Shown here one piece after another: positions 29,204 to 42,129 of a stretch of 64,000 bases of DNA. The notes under the pieces are model-generated. The model did not search any database. It worked only from the letters and a program-made list of their open reading frames with translations, and was not told where the DNA came from. Position numbers and translations under genes: made by a program. Location: the NCBI GenBank assembly GCA_037039685.1, contig JAWNGF010000001.1:6758001-6822000 (forward strand), read 5' to 3'. This stretch comes from Ceratobasidium sp. AG-K (Eukaryota > Basidiomycota > Agaricomycetes > Cantharellales > Ceratobasidiaceae). Numbering within the stretch: the first letter of the stretch is position 1; each line of letters starts with the position of its first letter.

Positions 29204-30754
29204 ATGTCAGCCGGAGACGATGTAGATTCCCCGGAGAGTGGAACTGGAGCTTTGACTATCTTGGCATGGGTGGGAATCGTTTGGTATGGGATTCTATGGG
29301 GAATTGTACTGCTTGGCTTGCGTAGTGTGTACGTACCCAGCTATATATACCATTGCAATTGAAACTCAGCATAGTTTAGTCAGAAGCGCTATTCTTGGCG
29401 CCCCCGTTCCCCACTGTCGTCACCGCCGCCGCCCGATGACCCCACAAGTGTCCCAGGTGTCTCAGTGCTTCGACCACTGAAGGGACTCGACCCAAACCTA
29501 TACGAAAACCTAGAGTCTACATTTCTTCAAGAGTATCCTCATGAGCGGTTCGAAATCCTATTTTGTGTGGCCGACGCGAATGATCAGGCACTTGGCGTGG
29601 TAAACGAATTAATCGAAAAATATCCTCATGTCGACGCTAAAGCAGTCATTGGTGAGTCAGGTCAGCTGTATACCCTATTGTGTACTTACTTTCTATCAGG
29701 GGAGCGGGTCGTAGGAGTCAATCCCAAAGTCAACAACCTCATGGAAGCTTATGACCGAGCAGAGCATGATATTCTCTGGGTACTCGACTCGAACATCTGG
29801 TCCGCCCCTGGGACACTCGCACGCTCTGTGGACGCCTTGACACAAGATTGCACCCCACGCATCGGGCTTGTTCACCACGTTCCATTCGTACCGCCCACTT
29901 CTCCGTTGGCGGCCTGGGGTGCTCGAGTCGAGGCCGCTTTCCTCAATACTACCCACGCCAAAATGTATGTTGCGCTCAACGTTCTCGCATTCGATTCCTG
30001 CGTTATGGGCAAATCAAACATGTATCGTCGCTCCGATGTCGCGCGCGTCGACGCTTCGTTGAAACCCCACCCACCAATCACTCCCGCTCCTAGATTCGGC
30101 CCACCTAGCGATAACCAGACGGGTCTTGCGGCATTCGGAAGGTTTTTGGCAGAGGATAATATGCTAGCGTCTGCCCTTTGGCACGAGCTTGGTTTACGCC
30201 ACTCGCTTTCCTGTGACACGGCCCTCAATACCCTTCCACCGACTATGAATCTCTCCGCATATATTGCCCGTCGCGTTCGATGGATTCGTGTTCGAAAAGC
30301 CATGGTCATTGCCGCTACGCTTTTGGAGCCTCTGACCGAATCCGTGATAGCTGGGCTGTTCGCGATGTGGTCTCTTCGACACCTAAATGCTCCCATTCCG
30401 TCGGTCATTTTCTTCAGCCTTCACGCTGCAGCCTGGCTAGCGGTTGACTTCTACGTCTACTGCGCTCTGGCTATGCATCCTATTCCCGCCGAGCAGCTCA
30501 ACACGTTCTGTGTAGCTTGGGCTCTCCGTGAGCTGCTTACGTTCCCGATATGGCTACGTGCGGTCGTAGGAAGTGAAGTGGAATGGCGGGGTAACAAGTA
30601 TCAGATGCGCAAAAACGGCGAGGTGGATCGTGTCGATCCAAATCTACTTGGAAAACCTCGTTGGAAACGTTCGCTATCTCGATTTTGCATGAGCCTGGGG
30701 TTGACAAGTCCGAGCCCCAAGGGTGATTACGCTCCCTTGCCAAGCCGCCCATAA
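29204..30754 (+). CDS. Ceramide glucosyltransferase (GT21)
   Basis: Makes glucosylceramide from UDP-glucose and ceramide at the Golgi or ER membrane. Exons 29204-29328, 29380-29651 and 29700-30754. MSAGDDVDSPESG leads to a single N-terminal helix (LTILAWVGIVWYGILWGIVL), then VSVLRPLKGLDPNLYENLES. The GT21 D, D, D, (Q/R)xxRW pattern is present: FCVADAND, ILWVLDSN, FLAEDNMLA and RRVRWIRVRK. Hydrophobic C-terminal segments follow from ESVIAGLFAMW. The second intron (48 nt) has no in-frame stop, so its retention would add 16 residues. Glucosylceramide is important for growth and virulence in other fungi; that is family knowledge. Confidence 0.92.
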
Positions 30755-31000
30755 CCGCTAGATTTTTTTTATAGATTTCAGGGATTTAGTAGATACATCG
30801 ATGTAGCGCATAGTTAATTACGTTCATGAGAATAACGACTCGGTTATGTAGTTGACGACTTTGGCGTGGAAGCCGCGTGCATATATTAAGATGGCTGTGC
30901 ACTGAGGATGCGTCTTGTACGCGATCACCACGATCTAAGCTGATTTATTGTTTTATTCACACGTCGACCATTTATATTCCCCGTAGAATCGATCGCCATT

Positions 31001-32193
31001 ATGCCTGCTAGCATTCCCGAGTCTGCTGCTGCAACTGCTGCCTCATCCGTAACAAATGGAGATATTCCGACACCACATACCGTTGCGGAGATGCAGCCCG
31101 ACCCGAAGTGGATTCCTTTAGAAAGCAACCCAGAAGTAAGATAGCGACCACCAGTATATATTCTATCACTTACGGTTGTTCCTAGGTCTTTAACAAAGTG
31201 AGTCCATGTGCCCTTTTCCAACAAACGCCATGCCTAACCTATCCCACCCTCATTCTTTCAGTGGTCGGGCCAGCTAGGACTAAGTACTAAGCTGCATGGG
31301 TTTTCAGACGTTTATGGTCTTGATCCAGAGGTGAGCCAATCTACCGTGGCAATGCCCTGTGAAGAAAGTAACGTGTATTCCATTTAGTTACTCAGCCTGG
31401 TCCCCGGTCCTAGCAAGGCTATACTCTTAGTTTTCCCTATTACGGATGCGACTGAACAGAAACGAAAAGAAGAGGATGAACTATTGTCTAAAAACCAGTA
31501 TCCTAATATTGATCCAACACTGATCTACATTAAGCAAACTGTGAGTATTATGGATCGGATGCCCGACAACTCACGAACGTATTTGGACAGATATCTAACG
31601 CATGTGGCACGATCGGATTGTTGCATGCGATCTTGAATGTAAGCCTAGTTCGATGAGACCTTTGAATATGGCATTGATAAATCTAGAGCAACATTGTGCT
31701 CGCACCAGGATGCCCCCTCGCACAATTCATCGTGTTGTGTAAAGGTACGGTCCACCCTAGGCCCATCCGCCAGTTACTAAGTGATGCGTCTCGTTTGAAG
31801 AACGCACTCCCGAGGAACGGGGGAAACTCCTGGAAGAAACAACGCTATTCGCCAAGGCCCACATTGATGCAGCTACTTCGGGTCAATCTGAAGTTCCAGG
31901 TCCAGAGAATCTCGATACAAACCTGCATTTTACGTGTTTTGTAATTGCACCATCGCCTCAGAGCGGAGATCACCATCTCATCGAATTGGATGGGCGCCGG
32001 GCGGGCCCAATCGATCTTGGTCCTTGTGAGCAGGAGAAGCTCCTTGAGGTGAGCCGGACACGGTGTAGCGGGAGTTAAACCTCTAAGTATAGCTTTGCAG
32101 GCGGTGGCTAAAATCGTAAAGGAGAAGTATATGTCAGAATCATCGACCATTACATTTTCCATGCTCTCCCTTGGACCAGCGTCCGAACCCTAA
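31001..32193 (+). CDS. YUH1: Ubiquitin C-terminal hydrolase (UCHL3/YUH1 type)
   Basis: Cysteine peptidase of family C12 that trims small adducts from ubiquitin or Nedd8. About 270 residues in seven or so exons. It opens MPASIPESAAATAASS and a disordered lead; the domain starts at DPKWIPLESNPEVFN and WSGQLGL. The catalytic set is intact: the oxyanion Gln in YIKQTISNACGTIGLLHAIL with the nucleophile Cys, the His in NLHFTCFV, and the Asp in LIELDGRRAGPIDLG. The ending is ITFSMLSLGPASEP, then TAA at 32191. The crossover loop segment (EETTLFAKAHIDAATSGQSE) has normal length. Confidence 0.92.
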
Positions 32194-32321
32194 CATTTTA
32201 ATCAGAGGACCATAAATCCTTCAGTGGTGAACGACGCTGTAGCGACTTTTTCAATAAGATTGCTTGTAGTTCAATTTGAGTATACAATCGAGAGGCATTT
32301 CAATCTCACACTAGCATGCAG

Positions 32322-35300
32322 CTAGGTCTGTGCGTTCTTCTGCCACTCAGCCAACCACTGTGCAACATCGTCGCGAGAGCGGTCAAGCCATTTGGCATTC
32401 GCACGGATAGAATCGAGTGTCTGAAACATGCAGAGTTACCTAGCCGAGCAAAAGGGCTTGTTGATGGTCACATACCTGGGCCAAAGCAAGGTTGAACTTG
32501 GAGCTATCCTTGTCCTTGAAGAACTTCTCGACCTCTTGTGCGTCCTGTTCGCTAGACAAGCTGTCAAACCCATACTTGACGAGATAGTTGAGCGAGAAGT
32601 TGCCCTCGAAGCGTTTTATGAGCTATAATAGTAGATTAGTATTGTTTGATAATAGTATGACAGTGCACAGACCTTGTCATAGTTCTCCTTGAAGTATTCG
32701 GAGATACGGCGGCGACTTGCTCGGTTGGCAGCCAATCCCTGTTGTGAGTATATGCTTCAGCTCGGTGTTTGACTATAGGACATGATTTAGCTTACGGAGA
32801 AGTAGTACATAATGTCCTGATCTTTGACCTGCGTACATGCCAATAAGTTGTTACGACCAAGCTTGTCAAAAGCGGGATAATAATCACGTACATCCGTATC
32901 CATGTACTTGAGCGTCTTCTCAATCAGCGCCTTGTCCTGGGCATAAGTCGTCGCCAACCTGCCGTGAGAATATGGTTAGTCAGACCGCTGAAAACCTGAA
33001 CGCGAAGTCGCTCGTACATGGCGGCGATCTTCGAGGACGGGGTGGGAGGGTTCTCCGCGATCTAATTTAGGCAGATTTGATTAGGAGGCGTGCTGTGTTA
33101 ACGAGCACTGCATTTACCTTCTTGACAGCCTCGTATTCTGCCTCTCCACCATGCTGAACGGCGATACGGTAAGTAATGCGCTGAAGATCGGCCGGAATTT
33201 TGGAATCGTCGCCCGTAGATTGGAAGTGAGCAAATCGAGAGCGGAGCTCTTTGACAACCCTGGACAACGGTTCTCTGGGTGAGTTTACCAATATACAACC
33301 TACTTCAACTCACGTCTCATCATTGGCGGTGGCACTCTGGGTAATTCTGGAGAGATTGGCTGTTAGTTTATTTAGTCTGCGCCAACTAACCAATTTAACA
33401 TACGCAAGGGTCCTCAACTGACGGACGTCTGGCGAGTCGTTCTCACTAAACTCGAATCCAAGCTTCTTCACCAGTGGCGAAAACAGGTACTGAAATGAGG
33501 GGTATCAGTACTCTTTCTGTGTGGTTCAAATTCGTGCTTACTCACCCGACGGAAAGACTTGATCCTATCGCTAACCTCCTGCGGTTGTTCCCACCAAACC
33601 TGATATTACCAGCTATGAGCGAACCAAATCACGACGCATTAAATTAATCACCTTCTCGATAGTGTTGACGTGGCTAGCAATGCTCTCCCAGACAAGGTCT
33701 GTTCAGTAGATAAGTCGAAAGAATATATGAGGGTATGAGGACACATACGCTCGGTTTCTTCGTGCAAGCGCGAGATAACGTTCAGGCCACCACTGGTCTT
33801 GCCATAGCCAGCACGGGCGAGCACCATTGCATCGGAAACAAGCCCGACACGATCCTCCAGGCTGAATGCGCTTCCAGAGCGCGCCGCCTCCTCTCCAAGT
33901 TTGGCCAATCGTTCCGGGGTGTATGCGGTTCGGAACACACCAACAGTGCCTGCGTTAAGCTTCCAGGGTTTGCTTGTGTCAAGCTTGATGTCTGTCTCGC
34001 GTTCGGAAAGTACAACACTGTGGTCGACCGTAGTCTTGCCGTCCTTGGTGCTGAGTAGGGAAAGAGGTATTTGCCAAACCGTCTTGTTCTCCTCCTCGCT
34101 AGCGTCACCGGTCGAGAGGAAACGGTCTTGACGGACATGAATGCCATCGCCAGTTTCCGTAACAGTCAAAACGGGGAAACCGATTTCGAACACCCAGTTT
34201 TGCATGACCTTGCCGACGTCGACACCAGCCGCCTCGCTGATACCGTCCCACAAGTCCTTGGGATCGCTGTTTCCGTACAATCGCTTCTTGAGATAGATGG
34301 ATACACCCTTGAGGAATACGTCTTCGCCGACATAACGCGCAAGCATCCGCAGCATCGATGCCGCCTTGGAATACGAAAGAGCATCGAAGATCTGGTTGAT
34401 CTGGTTCGCATCTGGACAATCGACTTCGATGGGGTGAGAGGATCGCTGAGCATCGAGTTCGAGAGCACGTTCGAGATGATGGGTGATGAATTCACTGTGT
34501 ACGCGCCATTCGGGGAAGACTTTGTCGATTATGATAACTTCTCCGGCAATGGTCGCGAATCCCTCGTTCAACCAGAGAGAGTTCCACCAGTTCATGGTCA
34601 CAATATCGCCGAACCACATGTGCGCACACTCGTGGCTCTGAACGGTCGCGACTCGTTTTTTCGCCGCAAGATCGGATTTCTTCTCATCGAACAAGAAGAC
34701 GGATGTACGACCAGTAATCAGACCCCAGTTTTCCATCGCACCAGCATCGAAATCATTTGCTACGAGGGTGTCGAGCTTGGGCAACGGATATTCGACATCG
34801 AACACTTTTTCATAGATAGGCAAAACCTTGGCCTTCACGTCGAGCGCGAACTGTTCAACGAGATTAGACACGTTGGGGAATCCGAAGAAAGATGGCCGCC
34901 CACCTGAGCCTGATGGATAATATCCTTGGTGGCTGCGTTCCTAAATCAGAGCCTAGTTACAGGTGAACAGATGCAAGGATTTACCATATATGCGCAATGG
35001 CCGAGACTTGCCGCTGATGGGCGATGTGTACGAAGACTCAAGGTGCTCGAAATGACCATTCGCAAACGCAACAAGATAGGAAGACATCTAGGCCGAACGT
35101 TAGATCCGCGGCTGGGAACACGTATTCCCACTCACCGGGGGGGACTTCTCAAATGTGGTAATCTTCCAACCTTTTTTGTTGACGGCGCTGCCTTCGACTT
35201 TGGTCTTCATCTTCATCTTGACCAACTTGCCGACGCCGCCCTTGTCACTCTCGCTAACTTCACTCTCGACGAACGGTTTCTCACTAATCGCAGGCATGTT

Positions 35301-36006
35301 GGAGAGAGAGACGGTGTCCTCGCGAGAAATTAGAGTGACCGAGTAAGTTGCCTTGAGCGCAGGCTCATCCCAGGATGGGAACGCGCGTCGCGCAGCGGTT
35401 GGCTCAAATTGCGTCAGAGTATAGTTACTATATTTGATACTAAATACCAGTAAAACATAGGATAATAAATTGCTTACCGCGGCTTTCCATCGTGAGGAGC
35501 AGAAGAGTAGTAGTATCCTAGTAAATAAAATGAGGTTTCAATAGCTAGGTACAGAAATGCACCTGTTGGACTCACCCATCATACTCCCAGTTAGCTTTCC
35601 CTCGTATCCGATTCGCAATTTCGCCTTGCTGCCCTTGGGGAGCGGGGTGGAAAGCTGCACCGATGCGCGCTCACTCTTCTGATCAACGCCAGTGAGTTTC
35701 ACAGTTTGTGTCTGCTCGGTCTTGAGTGCCTCAGAAGTGATAGTGAGACCTTCTTCGTGGAGAATAAGTTCAGACGAGTTGAACGTGATAGTGGAGGTCT
35801 CCTCCGAAATGTCGAGGCTTTCCAGAAGTGATAGTCAGTAAAGCACGAAGTATTCGAAAGCCAACATACTCCACGATCACGAATCCTTTAAAGGTCAGAG
35901 CCTCCAAGTCCGTCTGGATTGTTAAATCATAATGCGTCGGGCGCACGTTCGTCGGGAGGCGGTACTCCTCCTTGGACTTGTTAGTGTCCTTGGCGGGGGC
36001 GGACAT
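32322..36006 (-). CDS. M1-family zinc aminopeptidase (APE2/AAP1, PSA type)
   Basis: Begins [20 protein letters not shown], then [14 protein letters not shown], standard for cytosolic puromycin-sensitive types. The substrate-binding GAMENWG is near DNA 34750 ([20 protein letters not shown]). The zinc site [20 protein letters not shown] with downstream WLNEGFA supplies H-E-x-x-H and the third ligand E. The central and C-terminal helical domain ends [20 protein letters not shown] near 32322. Ten or more introns; about 890 residues, full length. The HEXXH is HECAH rather than the common HELAH; all metal and catalytic residues are kept. No signal peptide. Removes N-terminal residues from peptides. 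Paralogue identity (APE2 or AAP1) cannot be decided. Confidence 0.93.
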
Positions 36007-36394
36007 GACTAGTGGGTCGTGGTCAGATGTAAAACAGAGTGCGCGTCTCTGGAGCTTGAATCGATCCTGGGTCTGTCAGCAGGGAGGGATTGGCAGATCA
36101 GTTGATCCGTGCCGATATGAAAGTGATTTTTGGGGGTTACCTTGCGCCGTGGAGTTGGGTTTGACTCTAGACTCAAACGCTGGGGTGGGCGCTCAAGTGC
36201 AACGGGGCTGCTAGCAGTGAACAGTCGCAAGCCAGCTGGAATCCGGTCAGGCTTTATAGACCGCGATTGCTTCACAACGCGTAGGACCGGATGGAGCATC
36301 CAGATCTTTTTAGATGTGGTGGTTGCACGTGGTACACACCCGAAATGAATCACATTTTAGAGGCATCGCATGATTCGTAAGTAAGAACTTGTGA

Positions 36395-38546
36395 TCACAC
36401 AACCCGCCAGTAAACGGCACTGCAGTCCCACCCGGCGACAGCCGTTTCTTCCACCTGCCCAGACCCGCATTTACGCCCTTGCAAATCCACAAGTGGGATC
36501 TTCTTTCGCTCCCGCAGCATCATTCGTCCAATTACGCCTCCGAGCGCTGGAATGTGACTTGGGACGCATAAACTCGATCGTTTCCCATTTCCGAGCTGTC
36601 CGTCTGCGTTGTACCCTAACACGAGTACATCGTGACCTACAGGATGAGCGTTATGTTCTCTCGGAGCTTCACCCAGTGCACCCGTGTCGAGGGTTAACAG
36701 CGTGTGAGGGGTCTGGGGAGACGGAGAGACCGAAATCGACCGGGTTCGGAGTGGTTGTATTGATTGCGTAGCCTCGTTGTCTTCAATGATATATTCAGTG
36801 AAAAGGTGACGTGCAATGCATAAACAATACCTACATTCAGTTATCCCACTCACGGTTTTGACTTTGACCGGCGCGCCCTGTGCTTGTGCATATAGACCGT
36901 TGCCCAGGCCTCCCCACTGACCCATTCCACACGCCAGTACATCCACAGAGGAAGCGTTACTGGAAGAAATGGTGTCTACGACAAAATAGGCAAGGTCACC
37001 ACCTATCACAGTATATGCAATTAATTCCTGAGGGTCATTTCAGTTGGGTACTTGCCAGCAGCCATATTGATGCATTTAACACTGGTACCCCCGGGGTAGT
37101 TTCGGGACAAAGCTACCTCGGTAGGAATAGTCACTGCTTCAGTCACAGATGTGGCACCCAGCCCAAGTTGCCTAAGGCGGGTCCTATGAGTCCACGGTAA
37201 GGAAACAGACATGGTAGAGCACCCACCCAAACGAGTTGGCACCCCATGCTAATACTCGACCTTCTTGGGTCCGTACGTAACTGCACCTGTCTCCAGCGAG
37301 GGCCTGGACTACCTTGATCCCTCGCAAAGAAGGAACCTCGAAGAGCATATCGCAAAAGCCGATATCTGGTTGCACGTACGTGGATGCTCCGGTTTGTCGT
37401 GTCCGTATAAACGGTGTAGCGAGTGCATGCGGATCCTCTAGAACACGGGGTGTAAGTTCAATTGGGATTCGGGGGGCCGTCGCTGGATTTTTGGCAGTCG
37501 TGTCAGGCACCGTGAATTTTCGGAAACCAAGTTGGCCATAGGTGTTGGCAGAGAGGGAGATCGGAAGCGAAAAGGTTCGCCCATGGGAGGTCAGAGCGAT
37601 GAGATGATCACGCCCAGCACATATCGAGGTAAACCTGTGAGTGACACTGTTAGTAGTCGCCAGAAAGAAATTGTACGTATGATAGATACTTCTCTCCTCG
37701 ACCCAGCTTGCTATCGGTTCCAAGTTCCAGATAATCTACAGATGATCCACCACCTAACCAACCACCTAGATTCCACCATGAACTCCCGGAGCTACTGTTC
37801 ACATTCTGCCTCTCTGCTTCTTGCGCTAACACATATATTTTCCCTGTCCTCTCTGAAAGTGCAAATACTCGAGCAGCAGACAACACGACTTTGGATATAT
37901 GCTGATGTATGAGGCCGTCAGGAATGAAAGCTTTTACCGACTGTATGCGAATACGTACCTTGCCCGACAAAGTCTTCTGTGGTCCACCAGCTGGCTTGTC
38001 TTCTCCATAGTATGCAGATCCCCATTGGTAAACGTCCCCTGCGGCATCGACGCATGCAGCATGCTTTTCATGAAATGCCAGATCTCTTAGCGCAGCTCCT
38101 GTCCAAGAGGGAATAGGTTGGGGTACTCGGATAGTGTCCTTATTTGACTCGGGCGCGAGCAATTTGTACCTATACGATATTTGTCTAAATCGGAATCCAA
38201 CATGGATGATTATTACCTACTTGTTGGACCCCCAGACATATGTCTGGAGTCTCCCGTCGTCGTTTAGAGCCTTTAATGACGCCGTTCCCGTTGGTCCAGT
38301 AATTTCAACAGCGGCGACATTGGGATCATCATTGTGCAACAGCTGAGTAGAGTTCAACGCGTAAGTCGCTGTCGCAGCTCCAGCAAGAATCGCCCCTGCA
38401 GCAAAAACGCGAGATGATTGGCTCTTTTGGTGTGAGCCAGTGCCAGAAGTCGATGAATACGCCCTAGTAGCGACTCTCTTTGTCCCGGTGGCGACAAGGC
38501 GTGTAGAGCTCAAGTGTGCCGTAGACCGCAATCCCGACTTGATCAT
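36395..38546 (-). CDS. FMP25: FMP25-like mitochondrial RCC1-repeat protein
   Basis: MIKSGLRSTAHLSSTRLVAT continues with Lys/Arg/Ser-rich sequence up to RAYSS, a clear mitochondrial presequence, then one hydrophobic helix (VFAAGAILAGAATATYAL). RCC1-type blades follow: YVWGSNKYKLL, GDVYQWGSAYYGED, YLELGTDSKLGRGEKFTSIC, AGRDHLIALTSHGRTFSLP, ANTYGQLGF, RVLAWGANSFGQLGLG, and GMGQWGGLGNG, with a last LVLGYNADGQLGNGKRSS. About 600 residues. Yeast Fmp25 and human RCC1L have this plan; Fmp25 is needed for complex III assembly in yeast. An in-frame upstream Met at 38606 is possible, but the chosen start gives the better presequence. Divergent from the complex I subunit gene. Confidence 0.82.
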
Positions 38547-38709
38547 CGTGGACGAGATGAGAATTATGGCGTCAAGTCCGCCGGCGCAAGATCGACGATG
38601 AACCATCCAAAACCCGTTGGAAATACAGGGTCTTGGAGGTAAACAGCAAATGGCTGATTAGCAATTTGGTGGATCGATCCTCTTTACCTCGACTTGACAC
38701 TCGACACCC
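38547..38709. promoter_or_regulatory. short shared spacer between FMP25 and NUO24 starts
   Basis: 163 bp separate start codons of two divergent genes for mitochondrial respiratory functions (complex III assembly and complex I). A shared promoter is likely; no specific element is recognised. Confidence 0.45.
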
Positions 38710-39731
38710 ATGGCCTCTGTAGTACGCGCCGCGATCCGCAGGGCGAGGCCATTCCAATCCGTGAGGTCGTTCTCTGGTACGGGTCCTAGGAGGTCAGACG
38801 CGCTGTTCGTGGTACGTAATGCCTGTGGGATAGGTGGGTTGATCCTTGGGCTCACGTAGGGATGTAGCATCGCGATACGGAGTATAACAACCCCAAGGTG
38901 GGCGGCTTTACCCTTGTGATAATATCAACTTGCCGATCACATACTTTCCTAGATCCCGTTCAAGTTCTCGCCCGAGAACCTGAAGATTGCAAAGGATGTT
39001 ATCGCCAAGTACCCTGCGCAATATAAAAAGGCCGCTGTCATTCCGCTACTCGACCTCGGTCAACGACAGAACAAGGGATGGACAAGTATCAGTGTTATGA
39101 ACTATATCGCGGAGCTACTGGAGATGCCGCCTATGAGGGTATACGAAGTTGCAACGTTCTACACAATGTTTAATCGGTATGTCTCTACACTCATGAGGTG
39201 TTAGCATAATATTCATGCATCACAGTGAGCCGATTGGAACCAACTTTATCCAAGTCTGCACGACTACTCCTTGCATGCTCCGTGGTTCGACCGAGATCCT
39301 CGATACTGTAAAATCCCACCTTGGCGGGATCAAGGTTGGGGATACCACCAAGGATGGTAAATTCACCCTGGCAGAAGTGGAGTGTCTGGGTGCGTGCAGT
39401 AATGCACCAATGTTGGCTATGAACGACGACTTTTATGTGAGTGCAATCTATGTCGATTCATGCAGTCTCTCACGTGTGACGAATTGCCGCACGTTGATAG
39501 GAGGATCTCACACCCGAGACAACCAAGAAGATCTTGGATGCATTTGCGAAGGGCGAGAAGCCCAAGCCTGGTCCCCAGAGCGGGAGACAGACGAGCGAAA
39601 ATTCTGCTGGCCTCACCGCACTTACGAGCAAGGTATGGCTGACTCGCCCGGTATTTGTCCGGATTCTCCTGACACCACACTATTCACAGCCGTACGGTCC
39701 TGGAGAGCACTGTTTACCTGAATTCTCATAG
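38710..39731 (+). CDS. NUO24: NADH:ubiquinone oxidoreductase 24-kDa subunit
   Basis: Complex I peripheral-arm subunit (NDUFV2/NuoE) that carries the 2Fe-2S cluster N1a. The first exon, [20 protein letters not shown], is an excellent presequence. Introns then join SDALFV to [10 protein letters not shown] and to [18 protein letters not shown], the family's N-terminal signature. Cluster ligands are intact: C-x4-C in [12 protein letters not shown] and C-x3-C in [12 protein letters not shown]. After [13 protein letters not shown] the tail ends [14 protein letters not shown]. About 265 residues, normal length. The ATG lies 163 bp from the FMP25 start on the other strand. Confidence 0.94.
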
Positions 39732-40016
39732 ACTGAGATTCATTGTATGTAACCATGATAATTAACATTTCACTTGGCATCCGTGTGGGATTTGTAGATG
39801 CAAACTACCTCACGGAATAGTAAGATAAGGCATAAATTGATTGAATAACTGTCATAAGCGCTACTTTACACGCGACTAAATCAGCAAACCGAAAAGAACC
39901 AAAATGAACGGCATATACGCTTGGGAAATGTACAACTTGAGATAAAAGTATGCAGATTGAACCAGATCACTAAAGATTATTCATTATCGACATCAAACCA
40001 CCCACCCAGCGTTCGA

Positions 40017-41604
40017 TCACTTGTGAATTAAGAGCGAGTGCAGCCCAAGAGATTTCACCTCTTTAGCAGGCATCCGGCGCTTCCGCACGTCCTTGCGAAG
40101 GGCTTTGGCGCTGGCGAGCATGGCAGAGTGCAGGCCGGCAAAGCCCTCCTTGCGCTTGGCGACATAGTCGAGAATGTTAATATGGACATTTGCTTTCACC
40201 ATTGCAATTGCCGCGCCGTGGGAAGTAGGAAGAGTGTCGGGCGTGCAGATTCGGAATTCAAGCAGGAGTGCCCGGTTGAGGAGGTACCGATAGGCTGCAG
40301 TTGGGTTCTCGGGTGGGCTTGACATGTGTCTAAGTTGGGTGGGCGACCTAAGTAAGCACAATACGTGGAGCTTGAAGTATAGCCACTTACTCGTCGAGTT
40401 GCTTGATAGCCTCATCATAAGCTTCTTCGTCGGGGCTATCGCTCCGTACAGACATGTCATTGACGGGGGAGAACATCGATGCACGAGCACGAGAGCCTTC
40501 GTCTTCGGACGACACAGGCGAGGCTCCAACACTCGGACGGGGCGCAACGAGTGGGTTAGTTACTCCCAACTTGGATTTGGACGTAGATTTCGCTTTGGCT
40601 TTGGGTGTTGCCGGCGCCTGTGGTTGAGCCTGCTCGTCAGCTTTCGCCTTAGCCTTCTTGCCTTTCTTCTTCTTCTTCTTGCTGCCTTTCACCTCTGCGT
40701 TGTGTTGTTTGCGCAAGATGTGCTGCAACGGGGCAAATCCAAGCTTAAGCCGAGCGATGTTCATAGCTGCCCATTGCTTCCTTGTCACCTTGCCGGCAGG
40801 GACGGAAGGAGGTGCTGAGACCACGGGAGCTGGAACGGGAGCGGGAGCCGGGACGGCAGTGGGAGCTGGAGTAAATGATACGTAGGGGATTTCTCCACCA
40901 TCCGAGGGCGTTGGGGGGGAGAGTGGGGCAGCAGCAATGATCCCAGAGATAGTATTGGTGGTGATTGCTGGGGTGTGCATACCTGCCGGGGCTGATCGAC
41001 GAGGCGTACGATTGGAAGCGACTCGAGTCAAAGGCGTAGATGACGCCGGGCGAATCGTTACAGCACTCGCATTTGAATGGACCGTTCCAAAGCTCACAGT
41101 CGAGCTTGGACGCAAGGAAATCGGCGCTTCAAGGCGATCGTGGGTGATCGTCAGGGTGCGACTGCGGGCTTGCACTCCATAGTCTGAACCTGAATCAGAG
41201 TCGTATGAACTAGCGCTGATGGACGAACTATCCTCGCGGTCCGAGGCGTCCGAGTCGTGACCGGTTTCAACAATTGGTTGGACGAGGATGGGCCGTGGAG
41301 TTGCGGCCAGCCGGGGCGGTGCAAATGCGCGAGCAGGTGGGCGCGGGGTATTTGGGGCAGATCGGATGATGTTGGAGACAAAGATTTGTTCGTCGTCGCT
41401 TGACTCGGTTAGATCGGCGGGCGCCGACACCAGACTCCCCGAGTCTGAGTCCGATAGAGCCAGGCTGGCAGTTGCCTGAGTCACCAGAACGATTTCAAAG
41501 TCGCTATCCGTGGCTGATGCTGAGCCAGAATTAAACTCAGAGCCGGACGCAGAAAGGACTCCAAAGTCGGAGTGAACAAACGAGGGGGAGGTATACTCGG
41601 TCAT
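40017..41604 (-). CDS. Uncharacterised Ser/Ala/Lys-rich protein
   Basis: Two exons: a 406-codon first exon from MTEYTSPSFVHSDFGVL, then an intron (GTAAGT donor near 40389, CTTAG acceptor near 40348), then a short last exon. Total about 510 residues. The first 300 residues are acidic and Ser-rich (SSDDEQIF, HDSDASDREDSSS) and then Ala/Pro-rich. Residues about 290-330 hold a conserved-looking helix, KVTRKQWAAMNIARLKLGFA, followed by a lysine run (GSKKKKKKGKKAKAKA) that could be a nuclear or nucleolar signal. The last exon is ordered: AYRYLLNRALLLEFRICTPD, VHINILDYVAKRKEGFAGLH, KALRKDVRKRRMPAKEVKSL. I do not recognise a family; a nuclear role is a guess from the basic patches. Confidence 0.65.
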
Positions 41605-42129
41605 CGTAGGAGGTCGAGGGAGGTCGAGGGAGAGATAAACCACGGCGACGTGGTCGTGGCAAACGAGGGCTAATAAAGGTTATGAACTAAACGCTGGTGA
41701 GTACGAGGACGACGATCTTCCCAGGAGCCACGCACTGATGAAGAGAATGTGGGTTGAAGGTTGAAGGAAAGTGGAGGGCGATCCCACGCGGCACGACTGT
41801 TAAATCGACCGCAGAGCTCCCAGGATGGTCTTAGCGCACCAAGGCAACGGCGGTTCCAAATTAAGCGCTGAGTCGATTCAGTCAGCGAAGTGCGACAGAC
41901 ATCGGCTGAAATGAAATGGTGAATAAAATGTGTTTCGTGTTGCTCCCGTTCTCTGCTGCGATAGGAATATCGGAGCAATGACAGCTGTTTAACTAATTGC
42001 TAAGATGTACCACTGATGTACCATGCCAACATTATTTCGAATTAATTATCGCGAAGACTTCGATCAAAATGAGCCAAATGAACCCCGCGCCGGAGTGCGG
42101 AAGCAAAGTGTCTCCTGCAAGCGCCAACG
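41605..42129. other. divergent spacer, 525 bp
   Basis: Separates the starts of the Ser/Lys-rich gene (-) and the candidate axis gene (+). It includes a short upstream open frame at 42069-42203 (ATG, out of frame with the main start at 42130), which could act as a uORF. Nothing else stands out. Confidence 0.45.

Noticed and set aside
40640..40690. TTCTTCTTC run as a microsatellite
   Set aside because: It encodes the lysine run of the Ser/Lys-rich protein; no longer repeat structure is present.
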